Source: a virus. Taken from it: 21,039 nucleotides of DNA. The number at the start of each line of letters is the position of its first letter. Position 1 is the first letter of the stretch. Below, one piece after another: positions 1 to 7,700 of the stretch. Position numbers and translations under genes: made by a program. The notes below the pieces were generated by a model. It saw nothing but the letters and a program-made list of their open reading frames with translations, did no database searches and had not been told where the DNA came from. Location of the stretch: the IMG/VR virus record IMGVR_UViG_3300030389_002233, positions 1-21,039 of that record. One strand, written 5' to 3'.

Positions 1-218
1 ATGCCGCATGTCCAGCCCACGAAAGGACGCCACCCAGCGACAAAGATGCTGCGGTGCTGTGCTTCAGCCTTGTTGATTTCAAGCTGGCCCTTCGCCAACT
101 CCTGGGCGTGGTTCTGGGCCATCGTGGCGACCTCATGCGCCAGCCGCGCCTTTTGGTCTTTGTCCTCAATGAATTTGTCCAGCAGGCCAGTCACCGGCCC
201 AATAAGCGCCTGAATCAT
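1..218 (-). CDS. Holin_3TM-type holin, partial (3' end beyond left edge)
   Basis: Reading leftwards from the ATG at 218, the first 72 codons run open to the window edge. The visible protein starts MIQALIGPVTGLLDKFIEDK, continues through a charged helical stretch with QLEINKAEAQHRS, and reaches FVAGWRPFVGWTCG at the edge. The pattern of an N-terminal amphipathic helix followed by EINKxEAxHRSxFVAGWRPFxGW is the recognisable signature of the Holin_3TM family, first described for release of gene transfer agents in alphaproteobacteria. Its later transmembrane helices would lie off the window. The ATG overlaps the stop of the EF-hand membrane protein gene as ATGA, so translation is probably coupled. 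Expected role: permeabilising the inner membrane at lysis. The family call is strong; the lysis role is inferred from the family and from the neighbouring membrane proteins. Confidence 0.87.
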   Translation of the reverse strand, partial: MIQALIGPVTGLLDKFIEDKDQKARLAHEVATMAQNHAQELAKGQLEINKAEAQHRSIFVAGWRPFVGWTCG

Positions 219-535
219 TTTTTATCTCCCATTTGCGTGAAGCCCATGTAGGCACCCACCACCCCGCTCAGTGAGATGTACAGCAATGGGCTAATCTCAC
301 TTAGTAGCTTGATGCGGCTGTCGGGTATGAACGGCATGAAGAGCAGGATCGTGTAGACGCCCATGCCGATGAGCGCGTAACGTGCCAGCCGGAGCTGCGC
401 CAAATGCTTGCGGCTCTTGTCTTCCGTCTCTCGGATTTCGCGCGCGCGCTCTATCTCTGCGTCAGTGACCACGCCATCATCATCAAGATCGTAGCGCTCG
501 AACTCGCTAGACCTTTCCAGTTTTTTCTGTGTCAC
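215..535 (-). CDS. EF-hand two-pass membrane protein, possible calcium-responsive holin-like protein
   Basis: A 106-residue protein. Residues 16-27 (DLDDDGVVTDAE) form a textbook EF-hand loop: Asp at loop positions 1, 3 and 5, Gly at 6, a hydrophobic residue at 8 and Glu at 12. A basic/acidic helix follows, then two hydrophobic segments at about residues 52-70 and 80-98, and a short charged tail. Small EF-hand plus two-helix proteins of this kind occur in marine phages, usually without assigned function. The start is GTG at 535, overlapping the upstream stop as GTGA, with a Shine-Dalgarno-like AAGGAA about nine bases upstream; no ATG is available nearby. Its place directly before a holin gene suggests a lysis role, possibly calcium-tuned membrane disruption. 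The calcium loop is seen in the sequence; its function is inference. An alternative is an unrelated membrane modulator. Confidence 0.8.
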   Translation of the reverse strand: MTQKKLERSSEFERYDLDDDGVVTDAEIERAREIRETEDKSRKHLAQLRLARYALIGMGVYTILLFMPFIPDSRIKLLSEISPLLYISLSGVVGAYMGFTQMGDKK

Positions 536-1236
536 TGGAGCGCTTCCTTGATGGCGTCGAGCGTTTCTCGCAGCGTCAGCGGCTTCTTCTTGTTGGGATT
601 ATATTTGCATTGATACTCTGACGGCGTGTATTCGCCTGGCATGAAGGTCATGCTTTCCTGCGTGTTGTTCGCGCCTAGATACAAACAAACCTTTTGGTCA
701 AAGACATATTCGCAGGCGGCTTTGCGGCAGGTCACATATTCTGGTTCAGCTTGCGCAGTGTGCGATTTGAGCAGCATGGCAAACCCGATCAGGACAGCCA
801 GGCAAGCACCGATAGTTATTGTCCATGCAATGTACTCGATGATTTTCTGCCGGCGCTGTTGAGCGGCATAGATCGCTTCCTGGCGTTGCTTCCTAATCTT
901 GCCCTCCAGGGCTATAAGCTCGTTCCACGCTGCCACGCCCCTGGTCAGTTGGATCATTTGTTTGAGTTGATACCGTTGATCCTGAAGCTGCTTTTTCGCC
1001 GTGAAGGCTTCCAGGGCAAGGCTCTCAATGCTCTTGCCCTTGGTGAGCTTTAGAAACAGGCTCGGGTTCTTGGCGCTCTTTTCCAGGTGATCGACATCCG
1101 AGACAGCCGACATCCACCGCGAAAGGTCTTGCGTCATCTGCTCCAGCTCACGACCAGCAGCAAAACCTTTTTGCAGCACTTTGAAAGCGCTAGACGCCAC
1201 CGACACGGCCGCGCCGATGGTGGCCGGATCAAGCAT
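532..1236 (-). CDS. Single-pass membrane protein with long N-terminal helical domain and Cys-containing C-terminal domain
   Basis: A 234-residue protein beginning MLDPATIGAAVSVASSAFKV. Residues 1-130 are helical, charged and probably coiled coil (SRWMSAVSDVDHLEKSAKNP, then KIRKQRQEAIYAAQQRRQ). One transmembrane segment lies at about residues 136-156. The C-terminal part of about 75 residues has Cys at 170, 175, 184 and 210. The basic stretch before the membrane segment predicts a cytoplasmic N-terminus and a periplasmic, possibly disulfide-bonded C-terminus. I recognise the general type as a conserved hypothetical protein of marine phages but know no established function. Setting within a run of four membrane proteins suggests lysis or envelope modification; an inner-membrane spanin subunit is one possibility, but no outer-membrane lipoprotein partner is visible. 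The stop is shared as GTGA with the next gene. Confidence 0.72.
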   Translation of the reverse strand: MLDPATIGAAVSVASSAFKVLQKGFAAGRELEQMTQDLSRWMSAVSDVDHLEKSAKNPSLFLKLTKGKSIESLALEAFTAKKQLQDQRYQLKQMIQLTRGVAAWNELIALEGKIRKQRQEAIYAAQQRRQKIIEYIAWTITIGACLAVLIGFAMLLKSHTAQAEPEYVTCRKAACEYVFDQKVCLYLGANNTQESMTFMPGEYTPSEYQCKYNPNKKKPLTLRETLDAIKEALQ

Positions 1237-1245
1237 TGCGTTACC

Positions 1246-1416
1246 TTATTTTGAGAGCAACACGCCGATGAGGAGGACGATGGTAGTGCCAGCAGAGCCC
1301 ACCATAATTGTCTCAAGTCGCTTGACGCGGCTGAGAAGCTCGACAAAGCGCTCCTGGCTTAAAACTGAAAGCGTGTCCAGCTCGGCCTTGACGGATGTTA
1401 CTGTTGGTTTGCTCAT
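1246..1416 (-). CDS. Small XhlA-like coiled-coil and C-terminal membrane anchor protein (56 aa)
   Basis: A 56-codon reading frame from ATG at 1416 to TAA at 1246, fitting exactly between the second tail paralogue (TGA, one base, ATG) and the 234-residue membrane protein (nine bases downstream). The translation starts MSKPTVTSVKAELDTLSVLS, continues with an amphipathic helix (QERFVELLSRVKRLE), and ends with one hydrophobic segment of about 20 residues followed by LLSK. A short heptad-like helix followed by one C-terminal transmembrane segment is the architecture of haemolysin XhlA and similar phage lysis accessory proteins. The gap-filling position, co-directional start and clean topology argue that it is real. 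The XhlA comparison rests on architecture rather than clear sequence identity. Probable location: inner membrane, N-terminus cytoplasmic. Confidence 0.7.
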   Translation of the reverse strand: MSKPTVTSVKAELDTLSVLSQERFVELLSRVKRLETIMVGSAGTTIVLLIGVLLSK

Positions 1417-1417
1417 C

Positions 1418-2227
1418 TCAGTTCTCTATGAACAGCCCAACATTGTCGTCTTTGTCATCACCTGTATCACTAGCAAACACCCCAAGATTATAAGCAAAAA
1501 CAAATTTGTGCGCTGTGTTTGTTGCAAGACTCACAGTGAATTTCAGATAAATAAATTCATTGATAGCCAAACCAGTTGCCTCTGTACCTAAGTAATTTGT
1601 GCTGCTGACTTGTGCGATAATTTCTTCACCAGCATTAGGCAATGGATTGGATGTGCTTTGGAAAGTTGTTGCAATTGAATCTGCTGCACCTGTTTCATTG
1701 CTAGAGGTTGAGCTTCTTGAACGCCAATTGACACTACCAGTTCCCAGCGGATTGAAAGCGGTGCTAAATGTTCCCACTCCTCCCGCAGCAGGCAATGGAT
1801 CAACAGTTGGATCATTGCTAGGGGTATGATCGGGGGTCGTTGTAAATATACTTGTGTCTTCAGCGCCACCAGCGAAAACCACTGCGCTGGCTGTGTGAAT
1901 TTGTATTGCCCCAACACACAGATCATTATGAAAGGTACTGGTGTTATTTTGGCCTTTTACTGCGAGATAAAAAGTATGAGAAGCATTACTGCCAGAAGTG
2001 AATAGAATATCTTTCACCGAATAATTTTCGGTATTATCGTTGACCCCAAACATGGATAAATAATGTATGTTTGGGATCATAAACAGGGTGTTCAAACTAG
2101 ACATAGTATGCACATGATCACTATCAGATGTGCCAGACCGACTTACGCCAGCACCACCACCTCCACCACCGCCTGTAGCAGCAATTATTTTGCGAGGTGA
2201 TTTTAATTTTCCAACAGATAGCAACAT
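1418..2227 (-). CDS. Polyglycine tail/adhesin-like protein, paralogue 2
   Basis: A 269-residue protein. It has a short N-terminal segment (MLLSVGKLKSPRKIIAATG), then a glycine run (seven Gly, Ala, Gly at residues 19-27), then SRSGTSDSDHVHTMSSLNT and a Ser/Thr/Asn-rich beta-type body. It is clearly paralogous to the gene immediately upstream: shared blocks lie at about residues 28-54, 68-91, 101-119, 179-200 and 233-269, the last ending DTGDDKDDNVGLFIEN. The core at about 120-178 is divergent. The start ATG overlaps the upstream paralogue's stop as TAATG. Location just after the tail fibre suggests a virion surface protein, possibly a receptor-binding tip; I do not recognise a named family. 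The gene is visibly AT-richer than the head and ejection genes. The paralogy is certain; the role is inferred. Confidence 0.72.
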   Translation of the reverse strand: MLLSVGKLKSPRKIIAATGGGGGGGAGVSRSGTSDSDHVHTMSSLNTLFMIPNIHYLSMFGVNDNTENYSVKDILFTSGSNASHTFYLAVKGQNNTSTFHNDLCVGAIQIHTASAVVFAGGAEDTSIFTTTPDHTPSNDPTVDPLPAAGGVGTFSTAFNPLGTGSVNWRSRSSTSSNETGAADSIATTFQSTSNPLPNAGEEIIAQVSSTNYLGTEATGLAINEFIYLKFTVSLATNTAHKFVFAYNLGVFASDTGDDKDDNVGLFIEN

Positions 2228-3042
2228 TAGTTTTCTATGTACAATCCGACATTGTCGTCTTTGTCATCGCCAGTATCAGTTGACCTCACTCCAAAATTGT
2301 AAGCAAAAACAAACTTATGGGCTGCATTTGTTGCAAGGTCTGCAACAATCTTGAGGTATAGAAAATCATTCAACGACATAGGAGAACTAGTTTCAGTAAA
2401 TAAAAAATCTGTATCAGTGACTTGCGGAATAATTCCATCACCAGCCTCTGGCAATGGATTTGCAGTATTTTGAAAATCTGTAGATATAGAATCAGCAGCC
2501 CCGGTACGAGAGCTTGCAGTGCTACTTGCTATTTTCCATGTAGAAGCGCCAGTTGCTTGAGCTAAAGTTGTGTAAGTCTGTGAAGTTGGATCAGTAGAAG
2601 CAGTCTGTTCACTTGTACTAATGGCCGTGCCGTCAACCGTTGTAGTACTTGACCCAATTGCAAATAGTACCGCACTGCTTGAATGAATCTGTATTGCGCC
2701 AACACACAGATCATTATTAAAACTTGAAGGGTTAGGTTTTGCTTTTACAAAAAGATAGAACGTATGTGTAGCGTTACTACCAGATGTAAAATTAATATCT
2801 TTTACTGAATAATTTTCTAAATTGTCGTTAAAACCTGGCGATGTGCTAGAGGCTGGGTGATTTATATAAACTATATTTGGAATCATAAACAAAGTGTTCA
2901 AACTAGACATAGTATGAACATGGTTGCTGTCAGATGTTCCAGAGCGACTTATGCCACCGCCACCGCCACCACCGCCGCCAGCAGCAGCAATTACACGCCG
3001 TCGAGCGCTTAATATGCCTACGTTTCCAGGTCCTGCAAGCAT
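2227..3042 (-). CDS. Polyglycine tail/adhesin-like protein, paralogue 1
   Basis: A 271-residue protein starting MLAGPGNVGILSARRRVIAA, followed by nine consecutive glycines at residues 22-30 and then ISRSGTSDSNHVHTMSSLNT. The glycines use mixed GGC/GGT codons, so the run is held at protein level and is not a simple DNA slippage tract. The body is Ser/Thr/Asn-rich and ends DTGDDKDDNVGLYIEN. The ATG at 3042 was chosen because it overlaps the upstream TGA as TGATG, like other junctions here, and gives the same ML start as its paralogue; a TTG three bases earlier is less likely. Conserved flanks bracket a divergent core at about residues 129-179. By position it is probably a tail-tip or receptor-interacting protein. 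No catalytic motif is seen. Confidence 0.72.
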   Translation of the reverse strand: MLAGPGNVGILSARRRVIAAAGGGGGGGGGISRSGTSDSNHVHTMSSLNTLFMIPNIVYINHPASSTSPGFNDNLENYSVKDINFTSGSNATHTFYLFVKAKPNPSSFNNDLCVGAIQIHSSSAVLFAIGSSTTTVDGTAISTSEQTASTDPTSQTYTTLAQATGASTWKIASSTASSRTGAADSISTDFQNTANPLPEAGDGIIPQVTDTDFLFTETSSPMSLNDFLYLKIVADLATNAAHKFVFAYNFGVRSTDTGDDKDDNVGLYIEN

Positions 3043-3356
3043 CAAGACATCTCTGTCACAAAGACTGTGCCAGCTTCAGAGCTTTGAATAGCGGCGCATT
3101 TTTCACCAGCGGTTACTTTGAAATACTCCACTTGATTGGCTGGCATGAAGGGCAGTGAGGTTGTGGCTGTCGGCGCAGCCGCAAAGGTGATGTGACAATC
3201 TTTAGTTGCCACAATGCGAACCACTGTTGTGCCAGTTGCGAACGCATTGCTTGTGGCTGCGCTCGAGCCACTGGTCGTAATCGTTTGCGTTGTTCCAGGT
3301 GCAAGCGCCTGAATCGGGTGAAAGTTATCGCTGTCTATAGCAAGTGCGGTTGCCAT
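3042..3356 (-). CDS. Small beta-rich virion-associated protein, function unknown
   Basis: A 104-residue protein rich in Thr, Ala and Val, with phrases such as IQALAPGTTQTITTSGSSAA, VVRIVATKDCHITFAAAP and LPFMPANQVEYFKVTAGEKC. The alternating hydrophobic/polar pattern suggests a small beta-sandwich. I recognise this as a type of short protein seen among structural genes of marine phages, but not with a proven role. A good Shine-Dalgarno (AGGAG) lies about six bases before the ATG and overlaps the TAG stop of the tail-fibre gene. The stop overlaps the next gene's start as TGATG. Position between the tail fibre and the polyglycine paralogues makes a tail or decoration component plausible. No membrane segment or signal peptide is visible. 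Confidence 0.6.
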   Translation of the reverse strand: MATALAIDSDNFHPIQALAPGTTQTITTSGSSAATSNAFATGTTVVRIVATKDCHITFAAAPTATTSLPFMPANQVEYFKVTAGEKCAAIQSSEAGTVFVTEMS

Positions 3357-3365
3357 GATTTACTC

Positions 3366-4718
3366 CTATGTTTTGATAATGTAGTTCAAGATGATAGTCG
3401 GCTGCATATTATTGACAGCCGTGCCGGAGCCAGTAGAGCCTGATGTGCCTGTGACCGTGTAGGTTTGCGTAGTTGTGTTGTCACCATCATTATTTGAGGG
3501 ACGAGAGACAGTGTTATCGCCAGAATTAGTTGTCAATTTTGTAAAGGATGCTACGTAGGTTCCTGCACCATGCGAGTGTGACGGCAGGTGCGTGATTTGT
3601 AGGTCTTGCACCTCATCACCACCAGTATCGCCAAGCGTGGCTCCGGTAATCGGGTCATCAGAATTTGACTGCGACGAGGTGATTCTACTCGCCGCTGAAC
3701 CACCCATGTCATCCTTGCCGGCGGCTACACGGCCACGCAAGTCAGGCAGATTGAATGTGCTTGATCCATCCCCGGAGCCGTAGGTTGTCCCGATCGCTGT
3801 GAACAAACTAGAATAGGTGCTGCGCGAAACTGCTTGGCCGTATGCCAAGAGCCAGCCCGTTGGAGCAGATGTGCCTGCGAAGGGCATCACCATGCCAGAT
3901 GTAAAAGCTGCGTCCGAGCTTAGTTTCGCAGCGGTCACGGCTGAATCGGCGATCTGATCTGTCCCGACCGCGTTGTTCGCAATCGCCGCCTGCACCACCG
4001 CGTCGTCCGCAATTTGAGCTGAACCTACAGCATCATCAGCAATTTGCGCTGTGCCAACAGCATCGTCTGCAATCTTAGCTTGGTTCACAGCATCGTCTGC
4101 TAGGTCTGCCGTGGCTATGGTGCCATCGACAATTTTTGCCGATGTAACCGAGTTAGCAGCCAGCTTTGCAGATGTGACCGCCGAATCAACCAGGTTGCCG
4201 GTGTCTATGTCACCTGGGGATGTGCCGGTTGAGGACAGCACCGCGACCTCGCCGGATGATCCAAATCCTAAGAACTTGTTCGCGCGCGTGACAGAGTTGG
4301 GGATAGTCGTGGCCGCTGTGTCCGTATCAGGAAAAACTATAGACCGACCGATTTGCTCAGTTTGTTGCTGGGCGATCATCGTCAGCCGGTCAAGCGCATC
4401 TTCGTGGCTTGCGGCAGGAAACGGGTCGTTTGCCACGTAGTCCGTCGATTGTGTCACAGCAAGCTCACGCTTAATGACCACCGTCTCGCCGGCGGCCGGC
4501 GTGTTCCCGGTCGTAAATGTGACATTGCCACCAGAAGACGATCCAGCGCCGGAAACTGTGTAGTGTGTCGTCAGCGTCTTTGTCGTCTCAGTGCCGTCCG
4601 CAGCTCGGATGATGACCGTCAGATCCGCGTCAGCAAAAATCTTGAAGTTATAGGCGAAGACGGTCGTGCTGCCATTCGCACTAAAGCTGACCTTGTTACT
4701 GGTGGTGGATACTGTCAT
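3366..4718 (-). CDS. Tail fibre protein with T7-type N-terminal anchor, decapeptide repeats and tail-collar domain
   Basis: A 450-residue modular tail fibre. Residues 1-125 resemble the T7 gp17 N-terminal domain that attaches fibres to the tail (FSANGSTTVFAYNFKIF, then VIKRELAVTQSTDYVANDPF and SHEDALDRLTMIAQQQTEQI). Residues 178-267 are a shaft of nine ten-residue repeats with consensus DDAVGTAQIA. Residues 273-330 form a phage tail-collar domain (PFAGTSAPTGWLLAYGQ through STFNLPDLRGR). The end has an HSH metal-site-like motif (THLPSHSHG, residues 377-384) and the usual terminal phrase NNMQPTIILNYIIKT. It should form trimers and contribute to host attachment. Its start overlaps the stop of the 1032-residue ejection protein as ATGA. 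Confident for fibre; receptor specificity cannot be read. Confidence 0.9.
   Translation of the reverse strand: MTVSTTSNKVSFSANGSTTVFAYNFKIFADADLTVIIRAADGTETTKTLTTHYTVSGAGSSSGGNVTFTTGNTPAAGETVVIKRELAVTQSTDYVANDPFPAASHEDALDRLTMIAQQQTEQIGRSIVFPDTDTAATTIPNSVTRANKFLGFGSSGEVAVLSSTGTSPGDIDTGNLVDSAVTSAKLAANSVTSAKIVDGTIATADLADDAVNQAKIADDAVGTAQIADDAVGSAQIADDAVVQAAIANNAVGTDQIADSAVTAAKLSSDAAFTSGMVMPFAGTSAPTGWLLAYGQAVSRSTYSSLFTAIGTTYGSGDGSSTFNLPDLRGRVAAGKDDMGGSAASRITSSQSNSDDPITGATLGDTGGDEVQDLQITHLPSHSHGAGTYVASFTKLTTNSGDNTVSRPSNNDGDNTTTQTYTVTGTSGSTGSGTAVNNMQPTIILNYIIKT
3915..4187. repeat. Nine tandem 30-bp (10-residue) repeats in the tail-fibre shaft
   Basis: Within the tail-fibre gene, residues 178-267 repeat every ten residues without slippage: DSAVTSAKLA, ANSVTSAKIV, DGTIATADLA, DDAVNQAKIA, DDAVGTAQIA, DDAVGSAQIA, DDAVVQAAIA, NNAVGTDQIA, DSAVTAAKLS. 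At DNA level this is a degenerate 30-base repeat, with GCATCGTCTGC and GCAATTTG-like words recurring on the plus strand. Such repeats typically form a trimeric shaft, and copy number can change by recombination. Confidence 0.9.
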
Positions 4719-7700
4719 CGCATCATATCCCTTATGGTGTCGTTCTTCTGCTGCATGAGCTGGATGTAGTCCTCAGATGCGCTTTCGATCTCAGGCCCAA
4801 AGGTCGGATCGTTGAAGAGATCCTTGCGAGCCTGCTGCCTGGCAGCCGTCACTGCGCTCTGCAGCATGTCGATGCAGAGCTCTCGAGCCTCCTGGGCGTT
4901 GGTGCTTGGTGTCAGTGTCTTGTCGGCAACCTGGACATCCATGAGCGTTGTTGGCTGGCTGACCTCGTCATTCCAGATCTTAAATAGACGCTGGAAGTTA
5001 TCGTTCTCGACCACTTGCTCGATGTACTCGAGCGACCTGGCGCCGGCGTAGATATGAAACTGCTCGATCTCCTTGGGCTTGAGTCCGACCTTGATGCCGT
5101 TCTGTGAGTAGACATCTGGATGCTTGCCAGGGCCCCAGCGCAGCGTGATGAACATCTGATCGAGATCAAAAGCTCGCTGAGCTGCGTTCTCACCCTCGGC
5201 CGCGGGATTTGGCCCGATGGTGCTTGTGTAGATTGGACTTAGAAAGTCCGGCCCCAGGGCCGGTGACAGCATGACCTTTTGGCCCCAGAAGTTGCGCTTG
5301 GCTGGCAGCGTGTTGCTAAGCCAGGGCACCTGGCTCTTGAGTTGATCGATGACAGACCTAGCATCACGCACCAGCGGGTCTTGCAATTTCTCAGTCTGCG
5401 CCAAGACCCGTGGAACTAGCGAGCGCTGGAAGCTCTCTATCGTGCCGTTGGCGTATCGGCCAGGATCGTTGACGGTTGAGACTAAGTTTGCAAAACCCTG
5501 GAGAAACGTCTTGTTCGTCATGTTGTAAGACACGGCTCCGGTCGCTGCCATGAGCGCGCGCTCCCAGCTGGCGCCATCTAGGCTCGAGCTCATACCGAGC
5601 TCAGCTGCGTCAGCTGCCAGGCCAAGCACAGATGAAAACGGCTCAGCTCCTGCATAGCTCACATATTGGTCACCGACTCGGATCGAGTAAGGCTGCCAGC
5701 CAGTGCGGCGCAGAGCGGCCTTGAGCTCGGGGTCAGCTGGTCCGGCGCCGGTAATCTGACCGTTTGCCGCCATCATGCCGACCGTCATCATGGTCGCGCT
5801 GCCGACATAGATCCTGGTGCGCGCCATATCAGCTGCAGCCTTGTCAGCTGGTGATGCGCCAGGAGCCTTGCCACGTTTGATCGCTCTTGCGCTTTCTCCG
5901 TAGTAGAGGCCCAGCGGTGAGCGCTCGACCATCGCGTACTTCGCCGCGTTGTATGGTGTTTTAAAGAAGGGCAGAAAATATCTGACCAATGGGATCTTGC
6001 GGACCCCGTTCAGTGCTTTGCCGGCTGCATCCAGGTCAGTTTGTAAAGTCACATATTTAGCGTGAGCGTCAGCCTCTTTCAGAGCTGATGCCGGCGGGTC
6101 ATAGACAAACTCCGCGATCCTCGAGCTCAGCGCATCACCTGTCAGGCCCTCGCCCCTGGCTGTGCGATAGGCTTGCTGGTATAGGCTCATGCGCTGCGCA
6201 ACCACCTTGAAGAAGGTGTCTTCGAACTCAAGCATCTTGGTGGGAGCCCGGCCCAGGGTAAACACGTTGCCCAAGAAATCAGCCGTCACGCCAGCCATGC
6301 CCTGAGCCTCGAAGCCCTCAGCTGAGAAAGCTCTGACCGGGCGTGTCCCGCGCTGTCCGTCTATCTTCGATCCCAGGATAGGCGCCTCGCCTGTAGCAAA
6401 AGCCTTGCCTGATGCCGACCAGGCATCCTGCATGGCCATCATGGCGCCGAAGAGTTGGGCCTGGACCTCGCCAAAATAGACGCCGCCCTCGCCGCCCATA
6501 GCGCGCCTGGCGGTGCCTACGGTGGCAGCCATGCCTGTCTCGGCGACATGCGCGCCCATGATGAGGATGTTGCCGGCGTTGTTTTTAATATGCGTGATAG
6601 GGCTGCTGAGCAGGATGTTGATCCAGGCCTCGTAAAAAGCATCAGTGAATTTTTTGAACTTGCTGCCGGCCCTGGTAATCGCAGCGCGGTCTGCAACCGA
6701 GCCAGCCTCGAGATAGGCCTTGGCCATGAGCCGGACATCCTCAGAGCCACCATATTCCTCGAGCAGCGTCGTGATGTCAGCCGACCTGGTCTCTGCAGCA
6801 GCGCCAGCCTGGCCACCCCTGGCCGGGATCCGAAACTGACCAAGCGCCCTGGCAATCTCTGTCTGTGAGCCTTTGATCTGCAGCTGCAGCTGGGTGACCA
6901 GCTCGAGCTGCTCGCGGAAGCGCAGCGCGTCCTCGTCTGTGCCGGTCTCTGCCTTCTTGGCCAGCTCGTCCAGGTATTTGATCTCTGTGACTAGCAGATC
7001 CCTCGAGGCCAGCATCGTCTCTGCCAGGCCCAGGGGCTGCCCGTTGGGCCCTGTCATCTGAATGACCTGGCCACGCTTGCGGCCCAGAATGGCCTTCGAG
7101 AGCTTGTTGGCGTCCATCCCCAGGATGTCAGCCATCTGCCTGGTAGCCTCGGTGGTGATCTCGCCGCGCTTGGCCTCGTTAATCTGGCCCGAGTAAGTCG
7201 AGCTGATCGCCTGGATGGTGCTTAGCACCCGGCCCTCGTCAGGAATCTTTTCATCGCCCCTGGATCCGACAGCTCGGAAGTCGTCCAGCATCCCGTCTGG
7301 CTGGATCTCGACCTCACGGTCCACGCCCTCGATGACCATTTGAGCGCGCTCTTCATCTGCCAGCTTGGGCTTGTCGAATCTAAGGTTGGGCATCTCGCCC
7401 TCGGCCCTGAGATTTGGCAGGACGCTGCCTCGCTCATACGGCGCATAGACGCCGTCCTCGAAGGTCAGCTGCTCGCCCTCGACATCCGTGCGGCCACTGG
7501 TGTCCAGGTTGCCCCGGTTGGCCTGCATGTCATCGATCTTCTTGGCAGCTCCAGCAAAGGTGCCACTAAAGTCAAAGCCAATGGCACGCGCCAGGGCTTT
7601 GCTAATAGGCCCAGACATAGCCAGCTGGATCTCGTCCTGCTCGACCGTTTTGATAGGGGCTATGAGATCGAACTCACTGTCGGGGTCTTGGCTAAAATCA

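Noticed and set aside
1418-3042. A diversity-generating retroelement target in the polyglycine paralogues, given the BPP-1-like gene set.
   Set aside because: No reverse transcriptase gene or template repeat is visible, the divergent part is central and not at the C-terminus, and differences are not confined to adenine positions.
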